Source: Siphonodentalium dalli (Eukaryota; Mollusca; Scaphopoda; Gadilida; Siphonodentaliidae). Taken from it: 64,000 bases of DNA. Of the stretch, positions 51,531 through 62,355 are shown piece by piece (position 1 is the first letter of the stretch; the number at the start of each line of letters is the position of its first letter). The notes beneath the pieces were generated by a model. The model ran no database searches. It saw nothing but the letters and a program-made list of their open reading frames with translations, and had not been told where the DNA came from. Location of the stretch: assembly GCA_032622095.1 (NCBI GenBank), contig CP136066.1, positions 3,497,784 to 3,561,783 of the forward strand. Reading direction: 5' to 3'. The translations under genes and the position numbers were made by a program.

Positions 51531-51744
51531 ATTTACGTGATATGAAATGGAATGGGATTCATACATGTATGCATATATCTGCGTGCGAATTTTCCGGCTT
51601 TGTTATTGAATGTTTGCCTGGTCAGATGAGTTTTACGCCCAACTTGACCCACACTTGTTTATGTGGTAAGTGCCACATTGTACATAGTTTTCCAGGCTGG
51701 ATAAGTTTCACCACCAACATGACCCAATTTATCTGTGTCTGCAG

Positions 51745-51941
51745 GAAAAGACGACGTATTCGGCCAGGATAACATCGAAGACAAGTGTGCTAATGGGAAG
51801 TCACTCTATTCTGTGAGGGCTTTATCTTACTGTGATATCAATAAAATCGACATTGAGAGTATTCAAAGTATATCCAAAACGTATCCGGAGTTCGCCGATC
51901 AGTTCCAGGGTAACTTCGAGGTCACGTTCAACCTCAAACAC
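51745..51941 (+). CDS. erg: ERG channel exon 6: CNBHD second half with intrinsic-ligand motif
   Basis: The acceptor is CTGTGTCTGCAG. It encodes residues 463-527 from KDDVFGQDN to EVTFNLKH. The final TFNL (F523, N524, L525) corresponds to the hERG intrinsic-ligand residues F860-N861-L862. The donor is GTGAGTATA at 51942, phase 0. The same 21-nt exon end plus donor recurs at 51975-51995 with the reading frame open between, so a longer exon ending at 51995 is possible (18 extra residues). Vertebrate ERGs have one copy of the motif. Confidence 0.93.
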
Positions 51942-52004
51942 GTGAGTATATATATAATCTATAATAACTCCCAGGTCACGTTCAACCTCAAACACGTGAG
52001 TATA
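51911..52004 (+). repeat. Direct duplication of exon 6 end and its donor (54-bp offset)
   Basis: TAACTTCGAG + exon end + GTGAGTATA (51911-51950) repeats as TAACTCCCAG + the same 21 nt + GTGAGTATA (51965-52004), with two mismatches in the first ten bases. The 54-bp spacing preserves frame. Confidence 0.95.
51942..51995 (+). CDS. Possible alternative 3' extension of ERG exon 6 (18 codons)
   Basis: Between the donor at 51942 and an identical GTGAGTAT donor at 51996 lie 54 nt with no stop codon. The last seven codons repeat VTFNLKH exactly. Using the downstream donor keeps phase 0 and would add 18 residues with a second intrinsic-ligand motif. Using 51975-51995 as a separate microexon is unlikely, since the intron would be only 33 nt. 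Whether the site is used cannot be told from DNA alone. Confidence 0.35.
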
Positions 52005-52272
52005 CATGTATGTATTGCGCTACGAGAGGGCTAATCTCATGTATACAATGGTTGTATCTATTTTGCGCGAATATATATATATAGGTTAAAAGCACGACAT
52101 GTATATCACACTCTGTAATACATGTAAGGCGGTTCAGTGACACATCCATGTCTTGGTAATTAAATGCGTCCAGTTTCTTGGGTGCATTGTTTCTACGCTG
52201 CGTAGAAAATGGAGCGTATTTAAAAGAAAGTAACTATATTATGTCTCATGTCACCAAGCATGCCCGTTATTC

Positions 52273-53222
52273 AGTTATCACCCCTGGTCAAGTGGTCCTG
52301 CAAATGTGCTTTGTGGTTCCTGCTGAATTGATATGATGCTATTAGTGCAAAATGATGTTGTTAAGAAAAATTACTGTTATTTTTTCTAAAGTTGTCATTG
52401 TTGTGGTGTTTGGTTAATCGGAGGGAGTTGAGAAAAACCCATCGTCTGTATGAAACATTCAAGAACATATATATTTTTTGAAAATTGAATAATGGTTGCG
52501 CTGGTGGTCCAGTGGTTAGCGCGTTGGACTTGTCTTCGCTGTTAACACAGCGAGGCGAGTTCGCGGCTGGCTGGTGGTCTGTTATGAGTTTCCACACAGC
52601 AGTGGCTTGGCCGACTTGAGCGATGTGCAATTGTTGGATTGTACACTGTTTGAATCTCGCGCCAAGTTGTGACCATTGAGCAAGGTCGCTCGTACTGTGT
52701 CTGCTTTGCACCACCCATGCATTACAAGGGTACCTGATAATGAGCAGTGAAAGATCTTGTCAGTATGCTAGCCATATGGTATCCTCGCATACTCCCGGTT
52801 GTACCCCCCCCCCCCCTGTCCCCGGGGGAGCAGTAGATGGTTACTGAATGTTCAGGCTCATCAGGGAAATAATTGTAAAACTTTGAGCGCTTTGGGCCTC
52901 ATGAGAAAGGCGCTTTACAAATGCTATACATTAAAACGACACGAATATCCTAATTGATTAGAGTCGATTTTCAACAACTAATACAATTATACTATTTCGC
53001 AAAATATATGTTTCTCAAATATTTGATACAAATAATGGTTTTTCCTTGATTCGAAAACCATAACAATGACAACTTTAGAAAAAATAACGGTACATTTTTC
53101 TTAACATCATCAGTTTCTCCTAACAGGCTAACAGCATCATATAAATTCCGCAGGACTCAACCGCATCATAGCACACGTGCAGGACCACTTAGCCAGGGTT
53201 GGTTATAGTGTTACCAATATAT
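52273..53222. mobile_element. TIR element hosting a SINE
   Basis: The left AAGTGGTCCTGC (52290) and TTTTTTCTAAAGTTGTCATT (52380-52399) are repeated inverted on the right near 53196 and 53062-53083, giving TIRs of about 140-190 bp. The family is unknown and no transposase is present. Confidence 0.75.
52494..52935 (+). mobile_element. tRNA-derived SINE
   Basis: The head has an A-box-like TGGTCCAGTGG (52505-52515) and a degenerate B-box GAGTTCGCGGC (52557-52567) at tRNA-like spacing. The tail GAGCGCTTTGGGCC...GGCGCTTTACAAATGC is a pattern widespread in animal SINEs. A poly-C run sits at 52806-52818. It lies inside a TIR element. Confidence 0.7.
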
Positions 53223-54158
53223 TTGGGGCTAAGGTCTCGTGCTGTTATGATAAAACTCTTTAAAAACACTTTTTCGAATATTTCCGTTATTTCGTCAAAA
53301 ACTCTTCTTCAAATATCTCCGTTATTTCGTCAAAAACACGTCTTCACATAAAACTCGCCGTTATTTTTTAAATTAATATTTTTATAGAGTTATTGCCCTT
53401 CATATTAAATATGAAGCTAACATGCAAGATTAGCTATACATGTCGTCATTTAGTGGACAATCTCAAGCTCGCGTGCCACGCGTGGTCGGGTTGTCCATTA
53501 ATTAACGAACATTTTAGGTACGGATTGTCCGTTTATAACTGGTCAATCCTTGAAGAATTGCCTGGTTCAATGAAGTATCATCGGTCAATATTATCAGCTG
53601 GGATTGTAATAGATGGTCCAGGTAGCTTGTGTACCATGCGGGACTCACCATCCAGGTATATATGGTAATGAGACCATCGCTGTCGCTACCATGGCCAGCG
53701 AGGACCGCGGATCCGTGGCCGCAATAAATCTAGGAAATAAACCACCTGGATTATAAAATAAAACCGGTTGGTGAATATGAGTGTTTATAACATGAGCCGA
53801 CCCTTATTCCAGTCATTAAACCCATTTTATAATAATTTTATACATAATTTTATAACATGAAATTAGTGTCAGGCGTATCCAACAGTAATATTTTTTGCGA
53901 AATGTCACATTTGATTTACGGCGTGTGGTTTGTTTGCTTTCAGCTTGTATGTTTTATAGAGGTTTGGGATCAAGTAATGTATATATATCGTTCCTAGTTT
54001 ATAGGGAAAATTACAAAACTCGTCAAGTAAATTACGTCTGACCTCGTGAAATGTTCGGTCAATAACAAATTTACTGGACTCGTCAAGTAAATTTCGCTAT
54101 AAACTGGGGACGAGTTGTGTTCACCGTATGCGTGCCTCAAATCGAAACTAAATTTCAG
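53223..54158. other. Rest of intron 6 without recognised features
   Basis: Short duplicated words occur at 53270-53345 (CTCCGTTATTTCGTCAAAAAC twice, about 40 bp apart). An open frame at 53393-53668 shows no domain. Confidence 0.4.
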
Positions 54159-54270
54159 GGAACACTTCTACCAACGAAAAGTCAAGGGAAAGTCGACGAG
54201 GAGACTTTGAAGTTCATCCGACAAAAAAGGCCAAGATTGCAGTGTAAACGACGGAACGCCGAAACGGAAG
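54159..54270 (+). CDS. erg: ERG channel exon 7: basic post-CNBHD segment
   Basis: The acceptor is AACTAAATTTCAG and the donor GTGAATTATC. The exon enters in phase 0 as required by exon 6 and leaves in phase 1. It encodes 37 residues rich in Lys/Arg, with RQKRPRLQCKRRNAE resembling the basic segment that follows the CNBHD in hERG (RQRKRKLSFRRR). Such stretches are candidate nuclear-localisation or phosphoinositide-binding patches; that role is inference. Frame agreement and position support it, but overall similarity is modest. Confidence 0.7.
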
Positions 54271-54504
54271 GTGAATTATCATTATTATATGGAATTGTAT
54301 TGGTTTCTTTATGTTTATAGCTGACTCAGTAACATTTTGTTTTGTGGTATTTGAAACTTCGTTGCTTAGTGTTTATCTTTATATATTTATTTTTAGCGGT
54401 CATTCTGTTGATCGCGTGGTTTACTAACAATAATTCCAGCATTGCATACATTATACTTACTTAAATTTGACCGTTTACTATATATAACTATGGATACAAT
54501 GTGT

Positions 54505-55007
54505 TTAACCCTTTCAGTGCCAGGTCCGATTTTGTATCAACCTATATACCCTGTGCCAATGCGTTCTCTTATATATGCGAATCGACCATAGGTCGCCTCG
54601 CATATATAAGAGAACGCATTGGCCTAACAATGTTTCATCATTTGTTATTATTTTTTACAATTTTTTACAATTTTAATAATCTGTTCTTATATTCTTTAAC
54701 AGACTTAGTTCAACTACTAGACTCATTTTGTAGTTTTAGTGCCAGGTAATCTTACATTTTTCATGGGCATCAAAATTATTACTGTGAATATTTTGTGATA
54801 GTTAACAGTTATAACATGCCCCTAAGGTTTTATCCAGTTTGTTTTTGAATTCGCTATAGCATGCTTAAGCATACCCAACAAAAATTCAACCAAAAAAAAT
54901 CTAAAAAAAAACAAAAATATATATATATTTAAAAAAAAATTTAGGGCCGATTTTACAGACCGTAAATTAGGGCCGATCAGATCAGCCCCTGGCACTGTAA
55001 GGGTTAA
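54505..55007. mobile_element. Family B piggyBac-like MITE with compensated hairpin
   Basis: TTAA plus CCCTTTCAGTGCCAGG at the left and CCTGGCACTGTAAGGG plus TTAA at the right. The palindrome at 54557-54624 has GCGTTCTC on one arm and GAGAACGC on the other, where other copies have GCATTCTC and GAGAATGC. Confidence 0.85.
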
Positions 55008-55329
55008 TAAAGTTACATGCAAAATGTGGCAAATAAATGTAAACTGTTGAATTACTGAATTAAAGAACCCACCATCATCATAATCATCGGTATGTCACCA
55101 TAATATATATCACCAACTTCATGCCCGTAATAATGGTATCATTTATAATTTCCACTGTCAATTTACTTACTTCCTATAGAACAGTGATCTCACAACAACA
55201 CTTTACACAAATTGCAAACTGGTTTAGAACATTTGGGTCAGTACTTGATGGTAGTTTAACATATTTATTATAGTAGGTTCAGTATGGTAAGTTGCTATTC
55301 AATATTTTCGTCCTATATAATTATGTGAA

Positions 55330-56530
55330 TTCGGTGCATTCTCGTGTAAATGTATTTGATCGCCTGTCTCAGTCTTACATTTTCGTGTAAATGTATTTGA
55401 TCGCCTGTCTCAGTCTTACATTCTCGTGTAAATGTATTTGATCGCCTGTCTCAGTCTTACATTCACGTGTAAATGTATTTGATCGCCTGTCTCAGTCTTA
55501 CATTCTCGTGTAACATGTATTTGATCGCCTGTCTCAGTCTTACATTCTCGTGTAAATGTATTTGATCGCCTGTCTCAGTCTTACATTCACGTGTAAATGT
55601 ATTTGATCGCCTGTCTCAGTCTTACATTCTCGTGTAACATGTATTTGATCGCCTGTCTCAGTCTTACATTCTCGTGTAAATGTATTTGATCGCCTGTCTC
55701 AGTCTTACATTCTCGTGTAACATGTATTTGATCGCCTGTCTCAGTCTTACATTCTCGTGTAACATGTATTTGATCGCCTGTCTCAGTCTTACATTCTCGT
55801 GTAACATGTATTTGATCGCCTGTCTCAGTCTTACATTCTCGTGTAACATGTATTTGATCGCCTGTCTCAGTCTTACATCGCCTGTCTCAGTGTTACATAG
55901 CTTGTCTCATTCTTACATCGCCTGTCTCAGTCTTACATTTGATCGCCTTCTCAGTCTTACATCGCCTGCCTCAGTCTTACATCGCCTGTATCAGTGTTAC
56001 ATCGCCTGTCTCAGTCTTACATCGCCTGTCTCAGTCGTACATTCTCGTGTTAAATGTATTTGATCGTCTGTCTCATTCTTACATTCTCGTGTTAAATGTA
56101 TTTGATCGCTTGTCTCAGTCTTACATTATCGTGTTAAATGCATTTGATCGCCTGTCTCAGTCTTACATCGCCTTTCTCAGTCTTACATCACCTGTCTCAG
56201 TCTTACATCGCCTGTATCAGTCTTACATCGCCTGTCTCAGTCTTACATCGCCTGTCTCAGTCTTACATCGCCTGTCTCAGTGTTACATCGCCTGTCTCAG
56301 TGTTACATCGCCTGTCTCAGTGTTACATCGCCTGTCTCAGTCTTACATCGCCTGTCTCAGTCTTACATCGCCTGTCTCAATCTTACATCGCCTGTCTCAG
56401 TCTTACATCGCCTGTCTCAGTCTGACATCGCCTGTCTCAGTTTTACATCGCCTGTCTCAGTCTTATATCGCCTGTCTCAGTCTTATATCGCCTGTCTCAG
56501 TCTTGCATCGCCTGCCTCAGTCTTACATTT
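55330..56530. repeat. Compound minisatellite: 40-43-bp array passing into 20-bp array
   Basis: 55330-55870 repeats TGTATTTGATCGCCTGTCTC + AGTCTTACATTCTCGTGTAA. From 55870 to 56530 only the ATCGCCTGTCTCAGTCTTAC part repeats at 20-bp period. The shorter unit is contained in the longer, so one array arose from the other. Open frames here are periodic artefacts. Confidence 0.95.
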
Positions 56531-57227
56531 TTGGCAAATATTTGTATTCTTATCGTTCTTTGTTTTCTTTTTAGTTTTACCCCGCCTTGCTCTTTCAATC
56601 TGCATTCTACTATTAGCAGTGCGCATATATAAAGTTGTATGTTATCAAACTGATAGTCATATAATTATGATTCCATTCCGAAATTCTTTTAAACAGCCGT
56701 CATGCGACTTTCCGCGCTCTGACTATGAACTTCCGTGAATATAATCAACCCGCGTTTATGATGGTCCCAATGGGAATATATATTTGGATTGAATTGCAGA
56801 CGGTGTATTTGTACTAACTGTCATAACATATCTAAACAAAACATGGTAGCACAAATTATTGCTTGATTTTGTCAACACAACTCGCAATACGTGAAATTCA
56901 CTGAATATCGCGATTCGTCGATCTCGTTGATTTAAATATTGTACTTATCAGAACAGGTTGGTCTCTCTTGAAACCAATACAGTGACGTTTCTTTTTTGCA
57001 TCTATGTTTTTATTTCTTTCTTTTTTTTAAATCACTTCATATGTCTGAATATTAAATTTAATGTTTGAAAGTTTAGTTTTCGAAAATGTCCTATTTGCAG
57101 GACAATACATGCACCTAACTCAAATTATAATAGGTAAAAGTAAGACATTTGAATTGACATACTTGTTTTCTTGAGTTGGCAAGACGCAACAACGTCCTCA
57201 TAGTCATACTATCCTCAACGACTCCGC
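56531..57227. other. Intron 7 sequence without recognised features
   Basis: No exon, array or clear inverted repeat is seen. Confidence 0.4.
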
Positions 57228-57295
57228 TACAGTAATGCTCTAATTAATCGACCTCTGCTGTGGTTAAGAGGTCGATTAATTAGAGCATTACTGTA
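57228..57295. mobile_element. 68-bp perfect-arm hairpin
   Basis: Arms TACAGTAATGCTCTAATTAA... and the complement enclose the loop GCTGTGGTTA. The arms of about 28 bp show no mismatch. Probably a minimal MITE, with loop words shared with 20174-20343. Confidence 0.7.
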
Positions 57296-58103
57296 CTTTC
57301 GCTTGCTAGGAAATAACCCATTCCATAAATAGGCACCATGTCTGCCTGACTATTACATTCACGTGATTGATCAATTACCATATGCATGTATCATAGGGTT
57401 GTAATGATATACATTGTCAAGATAGATACGAGTCCCGATACATGATCAACGATACGATACATATCACGACGCAGATATCGCGATACATTGAGTTCACATT
57501 GAATCGTTACAGCCCCAATGTATCACTATTTAATGTACGATCAAGTTGTGTACATCCATAGTTAATAAATTATTATAAATTTACATCTATGCGTCGGCAA
57601 ATCAATGTCATTTGCTGATCACCAGAGCCATGTATTGTAGCATTGCGAGGATAATGTTTCTATTTATGGAGGAGGTTATTTCCCTGCGAAGATAAGAATA
57701 TGATGCATGCAATGCATCGGTACACGTATACAGCTATGCTCTAGTTAATCGAGCCGCCCTAACAACGTTGACGACATGTATTTATGTGCTGCTCGAACTC
57801 AGTTATGCGATTAACCGCAGCCGACCTTGGTACCACCCAGCGTTCTTGGTTAAACCGCATTTGTATTAAATTGAATCCGTGTCTCCGTGATCATCCGTCA
57901 TTCTATATCACACCATTATTACTTAGTATCCGTGTATCGCAGACTTTCTGATCAAAACAATGGTAGACCTCGTAAGATGCGTAACTGGGCGAAGCTATGG
58001 CGACATGGTTCTCAACTCATAGCAGCCTCGTCACATTCCAAATGTTGACACGTCGTTCCCCATGCCATTGCGTAACGTCATGGCCAATTTCGATTACATA
58101 GAG

Positions 58104-58258
58104 GATATCCACACTTTTTCAGTGGATATGGGTTATATCTCATGAGTGATGACAAAACATTGAATTTCCACGAGTGGCTTTAGCCACGAGTGGAAATTCA
58201 AGTGTTTTGTCATCACGAATGAGATTTAACCCATATCCACTGAAAAAGTGTGGATATT
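58104..58258. mobile_element. 155-bp hairpin MITE
   Basis: A near-perfect palindrome: GATATCCACACTTTTTCAGT at the left and its complement at the right. The centre is CCACGAGTGGCTTTAGCCAC. 58328-58378 repeats AGTGGGATATCACTTATATC twice just downstream. Confidence 0.8.
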
Positions 58259-59287
58259 CTGTTTATTATATACTTTAGTTACTTGCCTATGACCCCCAAT
58301 GCATGTCAATACATCAGAAATTTCACCAGTGGGATATCACTTATATCTCACTAGTGGGATATCACTTATATCTCACTGCTAAAACCTTATAATTCATGGG
58401 CAAGTATATAATAAATATATTAACCATACGATACAATGACATTTGATGAATATGATACATCCGTCCTTTGTAATATTTGTAAGATAGTTGTAAGTTGTGG
58501 TCAATACACTTGTGACTGTCTCATCACAACAATGTGACTGCTAACAGTCAAGTGTAGCCTGTCAAAATGACCGTTTGCGCCGGAATGTCGATTGCTGTTT
58601 TCAGCGGGGACAACATCAATACTTAGCCATCGTCCGATTTGCAGAGAATAACACATTGTCCCGTTCACATATACAAACAGAAAACAGACAGTGATAACAA
58701 TATTCCATCATTATAAGAAGCAACTTTGTCCTAAATCAAACACGACAAAATATTGCGATTAGACACTTCAATAGTTCTTGATTACCACCAGTTAGATTAC
58801 AATGTACCTAATTAGGAACACGCTATACATGTGAGACGAGACCGAGGACAGCTCCAACATAATAGGTGGAAGCTGGCTGTTATGTTATGTTTTTTTCCGT
58901 TGTTATACATTGTTCTTATACATTCCGATGCGGCGACGATGCCGCCATCGTGTCCCTATATGAATGTGAACTCTTATCGTGCACCACGTGATCGTCGCAT
59001 CCAATCAGCTTCGGTGCGGTCAGTTGGTCCTCTGAAGTACCAGATATAATATATATGGTACCAACTGGACATATGTGCTAGGATGGGATTGGATACTCCA
59101 TGGATCCTACATCGATCGCTATTATTAATAGTTTATATATCTTGTAATTAACCAAAATATATATCGAAAAGTGTTCACATCTATAAATGTATATACAGTG
59201 CACTATATACACGTATCCCTGCATACCATCCTGTTTTGGAGAAAGATATATTATTCACATAATAAATGTATTTGATGACGTTTTCAG

Positions 59288-59424
59288 ATTCAGATTCCGA
59301 ATCAGATAATACGTTAGATGAAACACACGAGACCACGTGTATAGACGACTCAGAAACAGGTTGGAAAAGCCACACAAATATTAATGTTCCATGTATAGAG
59401 CAGAGCAGTTTATATTCAGTGTAA
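59288..59424 (+). CDS. erg: ERG channel exon 8: probable terminal exon, acidic tail and stop
   Basis: The acceptor is GATGACGTTTTCAG. Its first two bases complete an Asp codon with the G from exon 7. It encodes an acidic run (DSDSESDNTLDE) and then about 30 residues ending in SLYSV before TAA at 59422. The acidic tail directly follows the basic segment of exon 7. The only alternative donor I see (GTTGGA at 59360) is poor, so a terminal exon is the simpler reading. There is no family alignment to rely on here, so the call rests on splice signals and frame. Confidence 0.5.
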
Positions 59425-59795
59425 CCATTTGATTGTGTATTCACACTGTGTTCTTGTCACATATAACCGTATCATATATGACCGGGTATCATTCGCGCGC
59501 ATTATGGACGCGCGCCAGAATAGCGATACATGCGTGCACGGTATAATACGCTGAGCGTTGTATATAATTGTATAGAGCTAGGCATACATGTATAGAAGCT
59601 GGATGTATTTTTTCAGATGCGATAATGATGGGCAAGTATACCAGAGAGTCAGTTTGCAGAATGGCTCCTATTTATAGCTAATATTATACACACCCACATG
59701 GACGTGGCTACAGGGCTTGGAGTGGGCGTATATTCAAATCGATATTAAATGGCGGCCCATTTGTGCGATTAGCCTATTAATCGTTTTGATTTAAA

Positions 59796-59801
59796 AATAA
59801 A
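59796..59801 (+). promoter_or_regulatory. Candidate polyadenylation signal
   Basis: An AATAAA hexamer lies about 370 bp after the predicted ERG stop codon, in AT-rich sequence. It would close a short 3' UTR. Such hexamers are frequent in AT-rich DNA, so support is weak. Confidence 0.3.
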
Positions 59802-60212
59802 CAATAATAATAATAATACAAATAGTACACTGTACTCTAAATACGGTAATTTATGGGACCAACTGTTTTGTACTCAACACAATATAATTATGCAACAAAC
59901 GAATGATTTTGATCCATGGTGTGTGCAAAATACACTAATGTGTTCTATGAACGATGCAAACAACGTGGTAATTATAATGAACATGACTATATGGCTGGAG
60001 TCTGCAGCTGAACCGATGATTACGCCCATACAGCCCCATGTAGCCACGCCCATATTGGTAGTGATGCCGATAGTGCATAATGTCCGCAGAAGAACTGGCC
60101 ATGTCCGAATTATGCATGGTTGATATTAGTTGCATAGTTTTGATCGTTAAAGTTGCAATGTCCGAGTAAATTCCCCTAAATTACATGTTTTATGGCTTCG
60201 GTGTTAAATAGT

Positions 60213-60677
60213 TATATGTGACCCGCCGTATCAAATCCAGTCGGAAGTCGGGATTTCTTTACCCTGTGCCAATGCATTCTCTTATATGTGCGAGTCGACC
60301 ATAGGTCGCCTCGCATATATAAGAGAATGCATTGGCCTAACAATTTTTTATCATTTTTTTTTAAATAAATGTTTCTGACAATTTTTAGGACGTAAAATAA
60401 AAAACAACCATTACCCTGCAGGGAGCCCCACACATATATGGAAGCATATAGAAGAGTGTCGTCTGCTCATGTTTGTCTGGGGCTCTGTATGGGTGAAATT
60501 ATAAAATTGTTAAAGAATACAAGAAAAAATTATTAAAATTGTAAAAAATTGTTAGGCCAATGCATTCTCTTATATATGCGAGGCGACCTATGGTCGACTC
60601 GCATATATAAGAGAATGCATTGGCACTGGGTAAACAAATCCCCACTTCCGACTGGATTTGATATGGCGGGTCACATA
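60213..60677. mobile_element. Family D TIR MITE with two hairpin modules
   Basis: Ends TATATGTGACCCGCCGTATC and its near-complement GATATGGCGGGTCACATAT are inverted for over 35 bp, and TTAA is not used. Both palindromes (60268-60336, 60556-60622) are present. Between the modules lies a second inverted pair around GAGCCCCACACA (60424) and TGTCTGGGGCTC (60473). Confidence 0.8.
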
Positions 60678-60854
60678 TTTGATTTGAGTCGGGGAACCCA
60701 TTATATTACGAGTTTTTAAATATATTAATGTTATCCATATTATGCACAATCGGTATCACGAAGCAAGCGAAATATGTTTTAGAAAGAGTATTGGTTGCCT
60801 TAGTTACATGATATGCATCGTTGCCAATAATATCACAACTGCAGTCGTCGCATC

Positions 60855-61220
60855 TCAGCACACACAAGCGCATCGCGCCCTGGAGGATTCACCATGCACG
60901 CAGTAATATATAAAATACATGCTTCGAAAAACTATAATGCATGCGATGATGTGTGTGACCCTATAAATACCTGCAGCCATAATTATACAATGCATCTTCG
61001 TTTCGTATTTAGCCATAAGCATGTGCCGTATACCCCACACGGTATACCATGTGATCCCATTATAACCTACCGTCATACACAATGCATTATAATCTACTGT
61101 CATACACAATGCATAACCATACACCACTCTAAATCCCATTATAACCTACCGTCATACACAATGCATTGTAGCCTACCGTCATACACAATGCTTAACCATA
61201 ATCATACTCCACTCTAAATT
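60855..61220. repeat. Short degenerate repeat CATACACAATGCATTATA
   Basis: Four or five loosely spaced copies of CGTCATACACAATGCATT occur between 61070 and 61200. No gene is recognised. Confidence 0.55.
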
Positions 61221-61414
61221 CCTATCCGACTCCTTTCCAAACAAACAACTGATCTTTACTTACCAATTTCGTTAATGTTACGGCTTCAATGTGTTGTGTT
61301 TTCCTAATACCTACATTGTATATCGATGTTCATAAGAAGATATTGTATAAATCAGGATATATACATCGACATACATACATGTTATGTTTGGCTCGACTCG
61401 TTGTTGTTGAGTTT

Positions 61415-61779
61415 TTAACCCTTTCATGACGGGGGCTGCGCTGGCGCAACATTAAATACACTCTTCCAATGCTTTCTCTTATATATGCGAGTCGTCCATA
61501 GGTCGCCTCGCATATATAACAGAATACATTGGCCTAACAATTTTTGTTATCAGTTTTTATCATTTTTTCTTAAATTCTTTAGAAATTTTTATCATTTTGT
61601 ATCATTATTTCTAACATTTTTTAACAATTATAAAACAAATAATATAAAATTGGTTAGGCCAGTGCATTCTCTTATATATGCGAGGCGACATATGGTCGAC
61701 TCGCATACATAAGAGAATGCATTGGCACAGGGTGTTCGCAAAAGACAACAACAGGAAACTCCAGTCATGAAAGGGTTAA
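61415..61779. mobile_element. Family C piggyBac-like MITE with two hairpin modules
   Basis: TTAA plus CCCTTTCATGACGGGG at the left and AGTCATGAAAGGG plus TTAA at the right. The modules at 61469-61536 and 61658-61725 have several unpaired changes. The TIR differs from families A and B after CCCTTT. Confidence 0.8.
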
Positions 61780-61784
61780 TACAG

Positions 61785-61945
61785 GAGACCGTTGGCTGTA
61801 TTAATGATACAGTTGGCTGTATTAATGATACGGTTGGCTGTATTAATGACACCGTTGGCTGTATTAATGATACAGTTGTGTGTATTAATGATACCGTTGG
61901 CTGTATTAATGATACAGTTGGCTGTATTAATGATACCGTTGGCAT
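61785..61945. repeat. 21-bp minisatellite, about 8 copies
   Basis: The unit is GTTGGCTGTATTAATGATAC plus C/A. It starts within 10 bp of the right end of the family C MITE. Confidence 0.92.
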
Positions 61946-62355
61946 GTTGACCCACATTGAGCTGGTATCAGTGGTTCGCGAGAACGACTGCTATAGTTTA
62001 GTCAGACTGTCATGGAAGTAGCAATGTCCCGCCTCCAGTAATTAACATCATGCTTCATTGGCCGGAATTTTAAGGTTGCGTTATAGATTAGCCATAATGG
62101 TTGGAACTATACATGTAAAAAAACAACCCCACTTTTTTTATCGACGTACTGTTTCTTCGCCTAATACATACATGATTAGATAGCGAAAATACGTAATTGG
62201 TGTTCACGATTAGATAGCTTTTGATATTCAATCGCAGTAACGTGTGCCACGTGAGAGTTGGGTTACCCTGAGTTAATAGGAATGGTGCTAACTAGATATA
62301 GACCGTACTTTGACGGAATGGCGGAGATGTGTATGAAACAATCTTAGGGCACTTC

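Larger units (their letters stand above)
5208..59424 (+). other. erg: Gene span: ERG-type (KCNH2/6/7-like) voltage-gated K+ channel, 8 exons
   Basis: Eight exons with GT-AG borders join with consistent phases (0,1,0,1,1,0,1) into 1830 nt, that is 609 residues plus stop. The order of S1-S6, pore, C-linker and CNBHD follows hERG without a gap from the S1 region to the intrinsic-ligand motif. Known for the family: tetrameric plasma-membrane K+ channel that repolarises excitable cells. The predicted protein is shorter than hERG1a (1159 aa) because no PAS/eag domain and only a short C-terminal tail are found. Introns are 16.0, 12.9, 12.7, 2.4, 1.1, 2.2 and 5.0 kb and are packed with repeats. The N-terminal start and the last two exons are the least certain parts. 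Confidence 0.92.

Noticed and set aside
51975-51995. Separate 21-nt microexon with its own CAG acceptor
   Set aside because: The preceding intron would be only 33 nt, below workable size; an extended exon is more likely.
52494-52570. Functional tRNA gene
   Set aside because: The B-box is degenerate, the arms do not pair well, and the body and tail match a SINE.
53393-53668. 91-codon ORF in intron 6
   Set aside because: No similarity to ERG or any family I recognise, and the flanking exons already join in frame.
57228-57295. Rho-independent terminator
   Set aside because: The setting is eukaryotic intron DNA; a perfect stem without T-tract function fits a MITE better.
59360-59365. GTTGGA as a donor extending the gene beyond exon 8
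   Set aside because: Poor match to the donor consensus, and the frame closes with a stop 62 nt later; kept only as a remote alternative.
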